DNA from: Schistocephalus solidus
Lineage: Eukaryota > Platyhelminthes > Cestoda > Diphyllobothriidea > Diphyllobothriidae
Reading direction: 5' to 3'
NCBI GenBank assembly: GCA_017591395.1
Contig: WEDG01007350.1
Span: 1 to 64,000, forward strand
Length of the DNA stretch: 64,000 nt
Shown: positions 49,865 to 61,294 of the stretch, piece after piece
Position numbering within the stretch: the stretch's first letter is position 1
Layout of the letters: each line of letters opens with the position of its first letter
Program-made: the position numbers and the translations under genes
The notes under the pieces: model-generated
Told to the model about the DNA's origin: nothing
What the model saw: the letters and a program-made list of their open reading frames with translations, nothing else
Database searches by the model: none

Positions 49865-49915
49865 ATAAATTGGATTGTGAATGGCTGGCTGGTAACGGCT
49901 AATAAACCATCACTT
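49865..49915 (+). repeat. SINE body fragment
   Basis: GGATTGTGAATGGCTGGCTG followed by GTAACGGCTAATAAACCA matches the SINE core. Head and tail are missing. A 151-codon minus-strand frame (49777-50232) runs through it and is therefore doubtful. Confidence 0.6.
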
Positions 49916-50585
49916 GTAATTTTAGCGCCTTTACCCTTGTAGGCACCCCGTTTTAGCAGGTGCCAGTTGCTCCATCTATTTACTGTCATGCTTCTGGCCC
50001 GTCCTCTATCACAGGACGCACAAACTTTTCCAGCATCGTCTCGCATGGGGCGCCGGTCACCGGTCACTGTATTGCCAACTTCGTCTCGAAAAATTAAGAT
50101 CCGATCACCGTAGCAGTTTTTTGCACTTTCTTCAACATAGAGAAGGTTGAGGGGATGGTTGTTCCATTCTGGTGATGTCTTGCCAACGTAGGCTGCTTGT
50201 CGGCTCAAAAACTGTCTCACAGGGGCCTCCAAATGAGCGAAATTTTGGATTGGTTCAAGTGTCTGGTTTTATCTCAGTTACACTATTTTGGCGAGCTAAT
50301 TAGTTAATTTTTTCAGCGTTTTGGAACAAAATTTCTTGATCGAGCAAAATAAGGTGAAGAGGGTCCACACTGAGACAATAAAATTAGCTTGAGTTCAAAA
50401 GTGCCCTACAAGTGATATTTTATTTAACGCTGCTTAGTTGCATAATATTAAAAAAAAATAATTTCCGCTCTGCCTAGTTCTTTTTGATTTATGTCATCTT
50501 AACTCTCAGTATCTGCTTAGCGTTTGACTTACCACGGGCAAATTTCGTGTTTTTGACCTAGTCCATGCAGTTGAAAATTTATCTC
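49916..50585. other. Non-genic region, nothing recognised
   Basis: The minus-strand frame 49777-50232 covers the left part and has Cys pairs (VCASCDRG) but no domain I recognise; its 3' end lies in SINE sequence. The rest is AT-rich. Confidence 0.3.
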
Positions 50586-50965
50586 GGTAAGGATACCTAA
50601 ACAGGACACCGTAAAAGAAAACGTCCGTGACGCATGCACTTTTGCGTTAAATTCCAATGAAATTATGTTTTGGATCAAGGTGAAAGTTGGGGTTAGGTTT
50701 AAGTTCGATGTTAAGGTCAGAAACGGAGCCAGGGTCCTTATTAGATTAAGAGTTAAGGTTATTATCTTGTTAACTGAAGTGTTTAGGTTTAAGGTAGAGC
50801 TAGGGTTAAGGTGACAGTTTCGTTTTAGGTTAGGGTTAGTCTTAGCGTTAAGACACGGGTATATTTACCCTTCCTGAAATTTACCGTAAGGGCACGTTTT
50901 TTAAGCGGGTGGGGCGGTTTCTATTCGCGTGTCCTTTTTAGGCGGCCATGCAATGCATCCCTACC
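50586..50965 (-). mobile_element. Inverted-repeat element with TTAGGG-like core, copy A
   Basis: The left end GGTAAGGATACCTAAACAGG is an imperfect inverted match of the right end (reverse complement GGTAGGGATGCATTGCATGG, then CCGCCTAAAAAGGACACG and AACCGCCCC). The core at about 50680-50850 is made of degenerate GGGTTAGG/TTAAGG motifs. Next to the right end, ACGGGTATATTTACCCTTCC matches the corresponding place in copies B and C. It has no coding capacity. Relative to copies B and C it is inverted. Confidence 0.75.
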
Positions 50966-51394
50966 TTTACCTCGCCCTGACTTTTTATTGGGCTAGTAAT
51001 CCTGTTTCCATCATGCTTTGCCTATTATTGGATCTGTTATCGCGCAAACTATCATTTGAGATTCTTCAATTGTTTCTCTAGACATTGCCGCATAAACTTA
51101 CCTATAACATCCTTGTCAGGATCACCGTGAACGTAATTTCCCCTCTTTACGAGAATTTGGGTCCACTTCATTATTAAAATCTATCAAATCCCCTATTATT
51201 TTGCTCTTCAAAATGCAAGGGCAGCTACAGTTGGTCGCGTTTCTATACAACCTCATCCTCGATGGATTAAGTCTCTGATCCTGTTGCGTGAGATTTTTGT
51301 GAAAGCGGGGGCAAAGACGTATCAATGATCCGTAATAACTAGGCAATGCGTGCTTTTTTCTGTCTTCCTTCTATCGGATCACCTCCACGCTGGC

Positions 51395-51730
51395 TCTGGT
51401 TGACCCTGGCTAATAAGCCAGAAATGGCCCGTCTCCCTTTTCTTTGTCGGTAATGTCATTCTGATTATATCACCAGCCACCATGTGGCTCGAGAGTGAGT
51501 TAAAAGGCACAACGGGATGAGTTAATCCCATGACCGATCGGTGAGCGCCTATCTACCATTATTAATTTTCACGATCTAAACCGGCAAGAAACGCGCCCGT
51601 CACGGGTTCAATCCTCGGGTGGTTCACCACCTTGGGTTGCGTATGGCTTGTTGGCTACGACTAATAATCCAGAACTGACCATTCCACCCTCCTTTGTCTT
51701 TGTTTTAAATGCCATTTTGATGCCCAACAA
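51395..51730 (+). repeat. Partial tandem dimer of the dispersed SINE
   Basis: One SINE body (CTGGCTAATAAGCCAGAAAT, CTTTGTCGGTAATG) is followed by its tail (CTCGAGAGTGAG, GGCACAACGGGATGAG, GACCGATCGGTGAGCG, CGATCTAAACCGGCAAGAAA). Then comes a second, shortened head (CACGGGTTCAATCCTC, B-box-like) and a second body (GGGTTGCGTATGGCTTG, GACTAATAATCCAGAACTGA). The spacing of about 250 bp and the order mirror the 302-bp array unit. Confidence 0.7.
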
Positions 51731-52195
51731 GGTCAGAAGTAGGCCACAAATGTCTGATAATGGACCGCAATCGTGTTGTTCAGCACAGTGATAATAGTCC
51801 GTCCATCACGGCCAGCGCGCACCACCACTGTCCTGGTAGGCAGCGATGAATTGCGTGTGATTCAAGTTATCGGGGATCAAGACAACTGGAGGTAGGTAGT
51901 AAGTGCCGTACTCAGGTGAATTTTTTTTCCTGAATCTGCATCAGTAAAACTTAAATATGTCGATTTTCGCTCCGTGAAATATGCCTTTACAACCGGGAGG
52001 AGCGAAGTATCCCGCCTCTCGATCTTAACCTGTTACAATATCCAAAGTGCGTGTCAACGTCACTGCACTGTCACTTACCTGGGAAGCACGTCCTTTGATT
52101 TTTCCCGGTATATCTAAAGTGCGAACTAGATCACGTGTTCAGCACGCGTAGAATGGACAACTGCACCAGCAACCACTTCGGGTCGCCTTGACACT
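51731..52195. other. Non-genic region, nothing recognised
   Basis: No coding or repeat signal that I can support. Confidence 0.3.
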
Positions 52196-52345
52196 CCCCT
52201 GCCATCGTAGCTGTGAGGGTGAAGGAGGACGGAGTGCAGTAGCTGCTACGCAAGTCCATTTCACTCTCAACGCCTTCACGAGGCAGTCACGCTATTCACG
52301 CCGTAGACGTCCTCGATGGTCGCTGTCAGACGCTGAGTAGAGAAG
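52196..52345 (+). repeat. Diverged fragment of the 2.355-kb family
   Basis: GGAGTGCAGTAGCTGCTACGC, then CAAGTCCATTTCACTCTCAA and GACGTCCTCGATGGTCG, follow the order GAGTGCGGTAGATGCAGCGC, CAAGTCTACTATCACTTTAA, GGACATCGTCGG of the unit. Similarity is low. Confidence 0.4.
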
Positions 52346-52960
52346 GGCTGCGTCTGATCGGCATGAAACCCTCTGCCTCCCGAGTGTCACACCTCCGTTC
52401 GGGTTTGATGCAGCATGATGCTTCGTTTCGGCTCTCTAGTGTCATAGGCTACTGAGTGGTACATGAGTTAATAAAGAAGGGGGTACGGCTCTGCGGGTCC
52501 CCCTCGTCTTCCACCCCCTCCACACCCTTTACTGCGGTTGTTGTGGTTCCTTGGCTCTATTACCCCCGCATCCGCATGACCCGAGGACCGCCCACGCCAT
52601 TAGTCTCACATTACATCGTGAGGACGAGGGGCTAATCATAGCTGTCTTTATCCAGTTAGTTCAATTCATATTTTCCGATCGTGCCTAGATCCCTCTGCTG
52701 CACAACCGCCCCCTCATCCTCCTCCTCCTCCTCCGGGGGAAGCATTGCCAGTTCTTCGGGTGTGTTGGGTGGGCCTCCTCTCCCCAGGTGTTTTTTTGCC
52801 GGTGCCAAAGCGGACAGCAGTCACTCAACTGACGGAGACGGTAATGCAATTAGGACTTTGTCATAAAAGGACCAAATCACAAACCATCGCACCCATACTA
52901 GTTTCATTCACGCGGCCCGTTGCTTTTGGCCAGGACAAGTGTACCAGAGGGGAAACGAGC
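52346..52960. other. Non-genic region with a short CCT repeat
   Basis: Contains a (CCT)n run at about 52715-52735. The small Ser-rich frame over it is a by-product. Nothing else is recognised. Confidence 0.3.
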
Positions 52961-52969
52961 TAGGTCAAT

Positions 52970-53210
52970 GGCCGCTACGACAACGGTGCGGCCGGCTGGT
53001 GGGGAGGCTCCCCCCCCCCGGCGTAGGTGTCGCCACCTGGCCCCGTGAGTTGGGGGAGGGGAGTGGGAGGTCGAAGGGCGTGCCCGCGAGCAAGCAAGCG
53101 TTCCTGTGATTGGTCCGAGCGCTCCCGCGCGACTCTTCCCCGCCCCGCCCCGCCCCCCGCATTTACGCAACAGTCCATCGTCCATGTGGCTTGGCGGGGG
53201 AGTGCAAGAA
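52970..53210. promoter_or_regulatory. GC-rich, CpG-rich island with GC boxes; candidate promoter
   Basis: The stretch is far more GC- and CpG-rich than its neighbours. It holds overlapping CCCCGCCC boxes at about 53138-53160 and an inverted CCAAT box (GATTGG, 53108-53113). No TATA box and no downstream coding exon is recognised, so the served gene and strand are unknown. Confidence 0.35.
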
Positions 53211-53229
53211 AGTCACTCATTCGAATGCA

Positions 53230-53803
53230 TCTGAAATTAAACTTGTGATGACCGTGGCTTCAACGTGTAATCACAGCTGCAGGGAAAACGGATGATAAGA
53301 AAATGGCAACGTGTGGGCTCCCCAGACGGATGGCCACAGCTGCCTAACAGATGGCCAGCGCTCCTCAAAGACGCTAATTAGGAAGACTGACGAGAGTTAG
53401 TATGGAAACGTTGAACGATGCTTTGCTAAAATTATATTTTCCAAGAAGTTTCGACAAGTCGGAGGCCAATACCCGGGCAATGTGTGTAGCATTACGATGC
53501 TCTAGTCATCCCGATGACTGAATCCAATTAAAACTGTAATTATGGAGCCTTAATTTTCGATAGGCAGAGTTTTGTCATGTAACATGCTCACGCCAAGGAC
53601 ATCATTTTTATCGGGAGACACTTCACTTGCCAGTAGACTCAACACTTAATCTCCTTCTCGATAATGTTGCCAGGTTTTTGTCAAAAAACTTTAAACCATT
53701 CCTAAGAGAATTTGGACGATCAATTAGCCAATCTTCTCCATTTTCCTATAATATGAAAACCGGTTTTTGTCTGTTTTGTTTGTTCTATCTAGAATAGAAG
53801 AAG

Positions 53804-53806
<3 letters not shown>
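53230..53806. other. Non-genic region, nothing recognised
   Basis: No coding or repeat signal that I can support up to the (TA)n tract. Confidence 0.3.

Positions 53807-53874
<68 letters not shown>
53807..53874. repeat. (TA)n microsatellite, about 68 bp
   Basis: Pure TA dinucleotide tract followed by TGCAGAA, the same trinucleotide border and flank seen after the TA tract at 22036-22090. Confidence 0.95.
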
Positions 53875-53877
<3 letters not shown>

Positions 53878-54860
53878 GAATTATGTGAACGGTGAGAAGT
53901 AAACGGAGTTCAAAGGTATTGCTGACCGCTTTGCTTCGGCAGTTTGAATAAAGCAGTTTACCTACAGTTCATCGTTCCAAAGGTGTTTGCAGAGTCCAGA
54001 ATTTAGACTGGTTCATTCGTGTGAATTTTTGATGGAAAAAATTCACTGATGCACCTAAGGCAGAGCTAAATGACAGTTAACCTCTTTTATTCATGCCGAC
54101 CGACGCCTTAATCAGTAATCTGATCCTTGCAACGAACCGGTTTGGGCAGAGGACGCAATTTGAACACCATAGAACATGTATACTGTAGTATCAAAGATAT
54201 GAACAATGACAGTGGCCATTTTCAGCCCAGACTGCGTAGTAAGTCAAATTTTCCATCCCCGTATTGTCTATGAAAGTTTTTACCGATAGGGCAATGAGTA
54301 ACTGACTGGCCGTCGATCTGAACACCGGTTCACCTGGCTCTTTAAACCCAAGTCAACTTAGAATGCGCATATTTTGGTCCACCTTCAAGGCAAATCAACC
54401 AACACGTCCCCAAGTTAGTACTTTGAACAGGACAGGCTTTTAAATTTAGCCATTATTTGTTTCTCCTCCATTCACATGTGAAATTTCTTAAATGTCTATT
54501 GGCTGCTCCATTTTTCTCATTAGATACTGCTATTTACCAACCCTTGGTTATCTTTATTACAATAATGAGGTCATTTGCAAATGACGCCAGTAGCGTCTTG
54601 AAGGAAGAAAATCTGGTGCAAATGTTTCGATTAACTCACGTCTGTTATCTTCCAGTATTATCTCTTTTCCGTACCCATTTTTATCAACGATGAACGGTGG
54701 TCTTTTTGCTGAAAATTTTGAAATGATACTTTCAAAATAAAGCCTATCTCTTTCTCTCTTTCTCATTATCCGAGCAACCTACAATGTGAGATTTAGTGAA
54801 TCAACTGCTAGGGCACTACGCCGCGTATCAAGTTGGATATTGGAGTTTATTTTTTTAGAT
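53875..54860. other. AT-rich non-genic region
   Basis: Frames up to 78 codons, without motifs. No repeat family recognised. Confidence 0.3.
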
Positions 54861-54864
54861 CTTC

Positions 54865-54945
54865 CCACCTAGGATCGGGTCAGGACCGTCTGATGAGGGC
54901 TTAGCAACCAGAAACAGCCATGCCAGTCTCCCCATTTTCTGACGA
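54865..54945 (+). repeat. Diverged SINE body fragment
   Basis: GATCGGGTCAGGACCGTCTG, then ATGAGGGCTTAGCAACCAGA and CATGCCAGTCTCC, follow the order of the SINE body. Head and tail are not recognisable. Confidence 0.45.
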
Positions 54946-54949
54946 AGCA

Positions 54950-56680
54950 TTTTATTATTCCTAACTACATGCTCCCAGGTAACCTAGGTTGCGCTTAAAG
55001 AGCTGAACGGTGTGACCGCATATTGTAAGGATGTAAATGAGCCTGTTCCATTATTTATATACCATAAAATAATAAAAAATCTCTTAAATAGGGGTTGATT
55101 TTCTCGGGTGCCAATCAAATTCATCAGTTACTCCACATTTCAGGATTAAGCACCCAGTAATCCGTGGACAACATTTTATGACAGTTCGGTTGTCGCCACG
55201 AATGATGTCCAGTGAGTGGCCGCAGCAGTGACATGTGCGAGAATTTGTTTTTTTCATTAAGCAGACTAGCGTAGTGTTTGGATTGGGTACCAGGTCGTGC
55301 GGGTGGCACGTGTAGACAAGAGTGAGAAAGAGAGGGAAGGAGGGTACCTCATCGTCAAATAATCGTGTCCTGATACTTAAAAGTACACAAATTCTCCAAT
55401 AAAAAATGCTCTTAACGTCCAGGCTCGAATCTGGGTTCGCAAGATTGTGAGCAGACAGCATGGTGTGGAAAACCTTTATCGGACCGAAACAGGATACAAT
55501 TACTTGTCATTAGCAAGAATAAAGCCAGTGAGGCCTAGAAGGAGTCAACGAAAGGTTTTTTAAAGCCAGAGGGCCCGAGTTTCATTTTAAAAATCTAAGC
55601 CAACTAAAAGGGGTCCGGCTGGCTGGCACGAAGCTCGAAATTCCAGCACATCACATATATCATTTTAAAAAACTCTGACAGCCATAGCTACAGTAGATTG
55701 TCTAATTCAGGAAATGTCATCCTCGAAATTTAAGGCGGTAGTACGGCATACAGTTGAAGTTGTTAGTTGGGGTTTTGTATTGATTTGAGGCGCAAAAAGC
55801 TGCTTACTAAGGAAGAGTACATTTCAGACCTGTTTATGGAAGGCAAGACTGGACCAAATGGGGCAAAATAATACTTTTCTTGATTTCCAGGTGTTTTCCT
55901 ACACTATTGCGCCTTCTCGACCAAACCATCTTGTTTGAGTGAGTTGTACTGTAAACTCATACTGATGTAAGCTTACAAATTTTTAAATACAACCCATCAC
56001 AGAACGGAAAATTTTATCTAGCATTCATGAAAATCTGTTAAATAAGGATCTGAGAAATTGCATTGTTTTCGGGAAAATAAGGATGGATATAGTTTTAAAA
56101 ATTCACTTTTGCAAATTTTTGACGTCTTCGGCCAAAAAAATTATTAAGCAACTTGTGTGAGTGTATTTTGTTTTACCAAACCGATAATTGGGACCGAAAA
56201 CAAGCATATATACGAAGAGCTGCCACATGCTCTCATTTTTATGTCACGCCGTACACGAAAGATGTCCAGATAATATCTATCTGCCGTTGATTCTTAGTGA
56301 ATACAGAAAATTGAAACGGCAATGGCAGAAGATTGACATTTCTTCGCAAAAGCTTAGTATATATTCGGCCACTCGGTTGTACATTTGCAAAAGTAAGCAA
56401 GTATAGCGAAAAACGCTCCAATATAAAGAAATAAGTGCCTCCTTTCATTTTCAGCAGACATTGTGTCCCTTATTTTAGCGAAGTCGCAAAACCGGTCGAA
56501 CGTCCCCATTTTTTCCTTGCTTTTCTCTTAAAAGAACGCTAAGTACACAGACAAACAACAGCGAAATATCTAATTAAAGTTAACTTATTATAGATTATTA
56601 TTATTATAGATTATTATTAAAGATAACTTATTATAAGAGTTCTTACATCGATCTTCGGCATATTAATTGCAGAATTATGT
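54950..56680. other. AT-rich non-genic region
   Basis: A 125-codon minus-strand frame (55084-55461) contains Cys pairs (CHCCGH, KCCPRITGC) but matches no family I know and lacks splice context. The part around 56340-56400 resembles the reverse of 37680-37725. Short TTATTA direct repeats lie near 56585-56635. Confidence 0.35.
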
Positions 56681-56689
56681 TTTAGGCGT

Positions 56690-57130
56690 TTATTCTTCTC
56701 GGCAACCAGTTCTCATGTTTGGGAGAGTCTACAATTATGACCCAAACAGCCATCTGCGTTTGAAAGACTGCCCCAGAACTCACCATTTCGGTAAATGCCT
56801 TTAAGGAATATCTTATTTTGAAGGTTTTGATAAGCACATACAACAAAATCTACATTTATGAGAAATACACAGAAAACACAGAAAAACGTAAAGTATTCGC
56901 CACCATTTCAAGGATGATCTGAAACTGATCGTAGGCCAACATCCGAAATGAAGAAATTAAGAAATAAAGAAATTTAACAAAAGGAAATTTCACTTAATAT
57001 GCATAAAATGGTACGTTTACGATTTCATCTAACAATTTTATTTAAAGTTATTAGTCAGTGACCGACCTATCGGCATGTTAGCTTTTGAGACATTTTATTC
57101 CTGTGACGTCCCTGCCAGCGTAGTCAAGCG
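56690..57130 (+). repeat. AT-rich dispersed repeat, copy 2 (see 33740-34170)
   Basis: Shares ordered landmarks with 33740-34170, including TTCTCGGCAACCAG, TTTTGAAGGTTTTGATAAGC and GTCAGTGACCGACC. This copy has extra sequence in the middle. Family unknown. Confidence 0.45.
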
Positions 57131-57790
57131 AAAATCTGTTTGCCTTAGTCAAACGGATCTTAAACGTTGTAAAAACGGAAGAAAAACCTGCCATTTCTCG
57201 TGAAACCGTGCTGGAATATACACTCAAAATTTAGGCTGCTTGCGAACCGACATACTATGAATTACCCTTAAGCTGGACGATTACTGCCGTAAAATATACA
57301 CTAAAGGACTATTTTCAAAAGGAATTCTACTTTTGGTGTTTAATTTACTCGTTTGCTTACATGGACAAGCATTATGTACATTTAAAATTTCGGGTTAATT
57401 AGGTAACCCAATTTTTCACGTTTTCTTAATTTGCCGCTTTTCTAAAAAAAAATATTTCTAGACAACGTAATATTAACTTTTCAAACCATAATATGCCTTC
57501 TTTTTAAGAACGGTCGTTAATTTACTCCTGTAAAACTTTTTGGGACTCACTGTGGGCGGATTTCGCATAACGGGCCCTATTTCGTGCTTATTCTCAAGGA
57601 TTTCATGAGATAGGACATTTACTGTACATTTCTTACCAGGAGCGGTAGGGGTTCGAAGAGGCTCTATTTATCTATTTTTTCTTTCGCTACTAAGACTGTT
57701 CAAGAGACATTTAGTTGCAATATTTAAATATGAGCTTGTAAGGTTCTGGGCAGCTACATATTGACTATAGCAGCCATACAATTAGCAAAG
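57131..57790. other. AT-rich non-genic region
   Basis: No coding, RNA or repeat signal that I can support. Confidence 0.3.
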
Positions 57791-57791
57791 C

Positions 57792-58163
57792 GGTAGGGAT
57801 GACATAGATGGCTGCCTAAATAGAACACGGGAATGGGAAACGCCCCGTCTGCTGAAAAAGATGGCCTAACGATAAATTTTTGGGAGGGTAAATAGTCCCT
57901 TGTCTTAACCCTAACACTAGCTCTAACATAAAACTAAATTTAACCTTCATCTTAACCCTACAGTTAGCACGAACCCAAAACTTACCCTTTAACATAATCC
58001 TGACGATAACCTAAACATTGAACTTAACCCTAACCTTAAATTTAACCCTTAGCTTAACTCTAACCTCCATCTTAATCCTAAACCGAATTACTCTGGAAGT
58101 TGACGCAACGCCACGTGCATTGTGGGCGGTTCCCGATACCATGTCCTGTTTGGACGACCCTAC
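57792..58163 (+). mobile_element. Inverted-repeat element with TTAGGG-like core, copy B
   Basis: The left end GGTAGGGATGACATAGATGG, then CTGCCTAAATAGAACACGGG and AAACGCCCC, is matched in reverse complement by the right end (GTAGGGTCGTCCAAACAGGA, then GGGAACCGCCC). Between them lie CCTAA-rich degenerate telomere-like repeats (AACCCTAACACTAGC, CTTAACCCTAACC and similar). The subterminal GGGAGGGTAAATAGTCCC corresponds to 50860-50890 of copy A on the other strand. Confidence 0.78.
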
Positions 58164-59640
58164 ATTTCAGTCTTACCAACAAAGCTACTTCCATGCTTCC
58201 AGAGCAAGCCAAAACTACGCAGATAATAGCAAAAAGGGAAGAAGAGATGGGGACGGTTGGAGGAGGAGGGTGGAAGGGAGTACGGGAGAGCGGAAAGGTG
58301 GATGCGGCAACGACAGCTGGAGTTTCTGGTAATTGGTGTGAGCAAGAGGGCAGGTGCTGGCCTCGGGGCAATCTTGGGGCCACCGACCCCCACCCAACCC
58401 GGAAGGGACGATTCTCCGGGTCGGATCTCAATCGTGATGACATTTGACACATGCACGTCCACGCGCGCAAAAGTCGCACCTGGCGGGCTGACACCCTCCT
58501 CCCCCTCCCCATCCCTCCCCGATGGTGAGATGCTAGCCGGGGAGGCAGGATTACTTGTTGAGGGACAGATAACAGGAAGGTTGAAGCGAGACGACAGTAC
58601 AGCACCAAATGGCCCATAGAGTACACTCTTCCCACCGAAGTGCTTTAGGTATGTTTAGCGGTAAGGCGGTAAGTCAACGCTTGAATAATGAAGGTCTGGG
58701 ATTTGCCTGGGGAACTCATCTGGGATGATGGGTCTCCATCCACAACCTCTCCCCTTTCCTCTGTCGGCGGTGGCATTCGGGAGGAAATCGGCTGCTTGGT
58801 CCTGGATAATTGCGATCAGTTTTCCCGCCTGTCCCACAGCTCAAAAACGACAGATCTTCCACCCCCCCATGTTTTCAGTTGGCCACCTCAATGCTATCGC
58901 CAGGTTGGGTCGGACAACTTCTCTTTCTGAGAAGCACGGCGTATGAGCGCTAACCAGGTTTTGGGGCGACACAGGTGACTCCTGATGCTCCTGCTCACTA
59001 CAGACGCGATCAGGGCAGCATCGATCGCCTACTTCTGGAAGGCACCAGGCTAGGCCGGATTTCCCTATGTAATAGTCATCCTCACGAAAGTATCACGGGC
59101 ATACGTGTTGCAATTGGTAGATGCTTCACAGTGAGTGTCGGCACTAGCAGATATTGAATAGCACCATTTAAAAAATTTAGTCCTTGAAAAAGTTACTGGT
59201 TGACTGGTGCCAAGTGCGCACTCGAAAACTGCACGATCGGATATAAATACATACACAACGACTCCCACACAATCTGTGCTTTTTTCAAATGATTTCAAAA
59301 CTGCCACTTCTACGAATGTGGTGGCCTCCTGGCTCTCCCAACGTTAGCTACTTTTCAGATTGACTATTTGGCCAGCAGATTTTCACTAAATTTGAGGTAA
59401 GTTGACGGTTGCTGTATCAACCGATGAATCTGAGCGTGAATCGGAACAGTCAGACTGACAGAATACTAGAACCAGCCATTGAATCACCTCAACGGAGGAA
59501 CTTCAAAACGGCTAGGAAGCACGCTTTCTTCTTGGATTGTTTATTTGAATTCCCTGACCACGTTTGTCCTTGGTAAAACACAAGAATAGGAGCCTCGCAG
59601 TAAAACAGGTGGTATTGCGCCACATTTCGAGGAGATAAGG
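58164..59640. other. Moderately GC-rich non-genic region
   Basis: Several overlapping frames of 60-185 codons exist on both strands between 58018 and 58946, all in purine- or pyrimidine-biased DNA and without a domain I recognise. The longest, on the minus strand (58078-58635), runs into the end of element copy B. I do not support any as a gene. Confidence 0.35.
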
Positions 59641-59642
59641 TT

Positions 59643-60054
59643 GGCAGGGATGCCTTGAAGGCCGCATAAACAGGATACGAGAATTGGAACCGCCCCGCGT
59701 GCTTAAAATAGGTGGGCTTGCGGTACATTGCAGGAAGGGCAATTATATCCATGTCTCAGCACTAAAAATAACCTAAACATAAAACTAAACGGTTACCTTA
59801 ATATTAGCTCCTAGCACTACCCTAAACCTTAACCCTGCAGTTAACATGAACCTCAACTTTAACCCTTAGCCTAATAATGAACCTAACCCCGATTCTGACC
59901 GTAACTTCAAGCTAAAACCTAACCTTAAACTTAACCCGAACCCGCACCTTAATCCTTAACATTATTCCCTTGGAAGAAAGTGCAAGGCCAGATATATTTT
60001 TGGTGGTTCCTATTCCTGTGTCATATGTAGGCGGCCATATGAGTCATCCTTACC
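59643..60054 (+). mobile_element. Inverted-repeat element with TTAGGG-like core, copy C
   Basis: The left end GGCAGGGATGCCTTGAAGGC, then CGCATAAACAGGATACGAG and GGAACCGCCCCGC, is inverted at the right end (reverse complement GGTAAGGATGACTCATATGG, then CCGCCTACATATGACACAGG and AATAGGAACC). The core at about 59765-59960 is CCTAA-rich (AACCTTAACCCTGC, CCTAACCCCGATTC). The subterminal GCAGGAAGGGCAATTATATC corresponds to the same site in copies A and B. It has the same orientation as copy B. Confidence 0.8.
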
Positions 60055-60174
60055 CTAGGGTTAGTCGAGGGTAAAGGGGAGACTTATGGTTACACTTGGT
60101 ACTGGATCAATGGTAAAGGCTTCAGGGTTGATGGAAATACTCGTCATGTTTTGTCATGGGTATGAAGCCGCGCA

Positions 60175-60355
60175 AGTAGCCACTAAGCGGCAAGGGAGAC
60201 TGGGATATTCGATTCGAGCTTATGAGGCATCATCAGCCAGCCGACCAAATCCTGTGTTTTACAATTCCCTGCGGTTAGAACCGACAACCTGTTGATTAGA
60301 AGTCTAATGCTCTGACCATTGAGCCACGACCTCGTGGATTCGCTGGTTTAGATCG
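60175..60355 (-). repeat. Single SINE copy of the array-related family
   Basis: The minus strand has a well-preserved tRNA-like head: GTGGCTCAATGGTCAGAGC, then ATTAGACTTCTAATCAACAG, then GGTTCTAACC in the B-box place. The anticodon-like loop CTTCTAA is still flanked by partial pairing. The body (GGCTGGCTGATGATGCCTCA, CCCAGTCTCCCTTG) follows. Confidence 0.75.
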
Positions 60356-60524
60356 GGACTATGCATATTGCTCAGTGAACGCCCCTCTGTCATTGTTAGA
60401 GCGCTTATAGATCGCTTCACGGAACCTACGCATTCAATAGTGCATAGAAGCTCGATCTGGATCACCGTCGGAAGTCGCACAGCGAATATTAATACATACA
60501 GAGGAGGACTACTGGCACGGGACG

Positions 60525-60600
60525 AGTAAGTTTTATAATGTGATCGCAACCGACGGGAAAACGAGTCTGTTGCTCACGGCGTTGAACTTCTAGCACCATG
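60525..60600 (+). repeat. SINE tail and head fragment
   Basis: GTGATCGCAACCGACGGGAA, then AACGAGTCTGTTGCTCACGG and CGTTGAACTTCTAGC, resembles the linker plus head of the array unit, then stops. Confidence 0.5.
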
Positions 60601-61294
60601 AACGGTCATCAGTGTATGCATTTCGAAATTGCGCCAGATTTTCTTCAAAACGGTGTAGGCGTCGCGTGAAAATGACCTTCTTATTGTAGTTACTGTAAAC
60701 AAGGAGTGGTAAATAGCAGTATCTATTCAATGATGACGACGCAAGGCGATGGGCAGACTTCCCAAACCACGAGCGCCTCTCCGAGGGCTGAATCAAAAAT
60801 GACATAGGAACGGTGAAGTTTGCATGAACAAACACAAAATGATTTGTTACAGGCACAATGCTGCCACCACCCCCTGTTGAAATGGGATTTTTTGAAGTAA
60901 AATCGTTGATATCTACCTTCCCCTCGTCAATATACATTTTTTGCGTTTAAGCCTTAAAAATGACCTTCTGCATGGTTCCTGCAGCTTGATAAGCACACCG
61001 CTTCTCAGCTTCATCGTCAGGATAGACCAGGCAATTATTTTAAAAAAATCTGATTAGTCGAAATAATTACACCTACAGTTATTCTTCAGTTTTACTGCGA
61101 CTATTTCGGAAATCGAGAGAGATGAGAGAGGAGAGATAAAGAAATAAAGGTCCCCCAAACTATCGTCGAATCTGTCTACCTAAGCCTGTACAACTTCCGA
61201 ATTCAGATAATATAATTTTAATTGCAGTGTTTTAATCAGGCAAAATTACAGGAAACTATGTTTAGGACGATGTATAACTTGGCTGAGAGGAGGA
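60601..61294. other. Region downstream of the INSM-like last exon
   Basis: For the minus-strand gene this would be 3' flanking DNA or 3' UTR. The minus strand has ATTAAA near 61232-61237, a weak polyadenylation-signal candidate about 60 bp after the stop codon. No other gene is recognised. Confidence 0.35.

Noticed and set aside
49777..50232. 151-codon minus-strand frame
   Set aside because: Its 3' part is SINE and repeat sequence, and the rest matches no family I know.
58078..58635. 185-codon minus-strand frame
   Set aside because: It overlaps several equally long frames in biased-composition DNA, has no domain, and runs into the inverted-repeat element.
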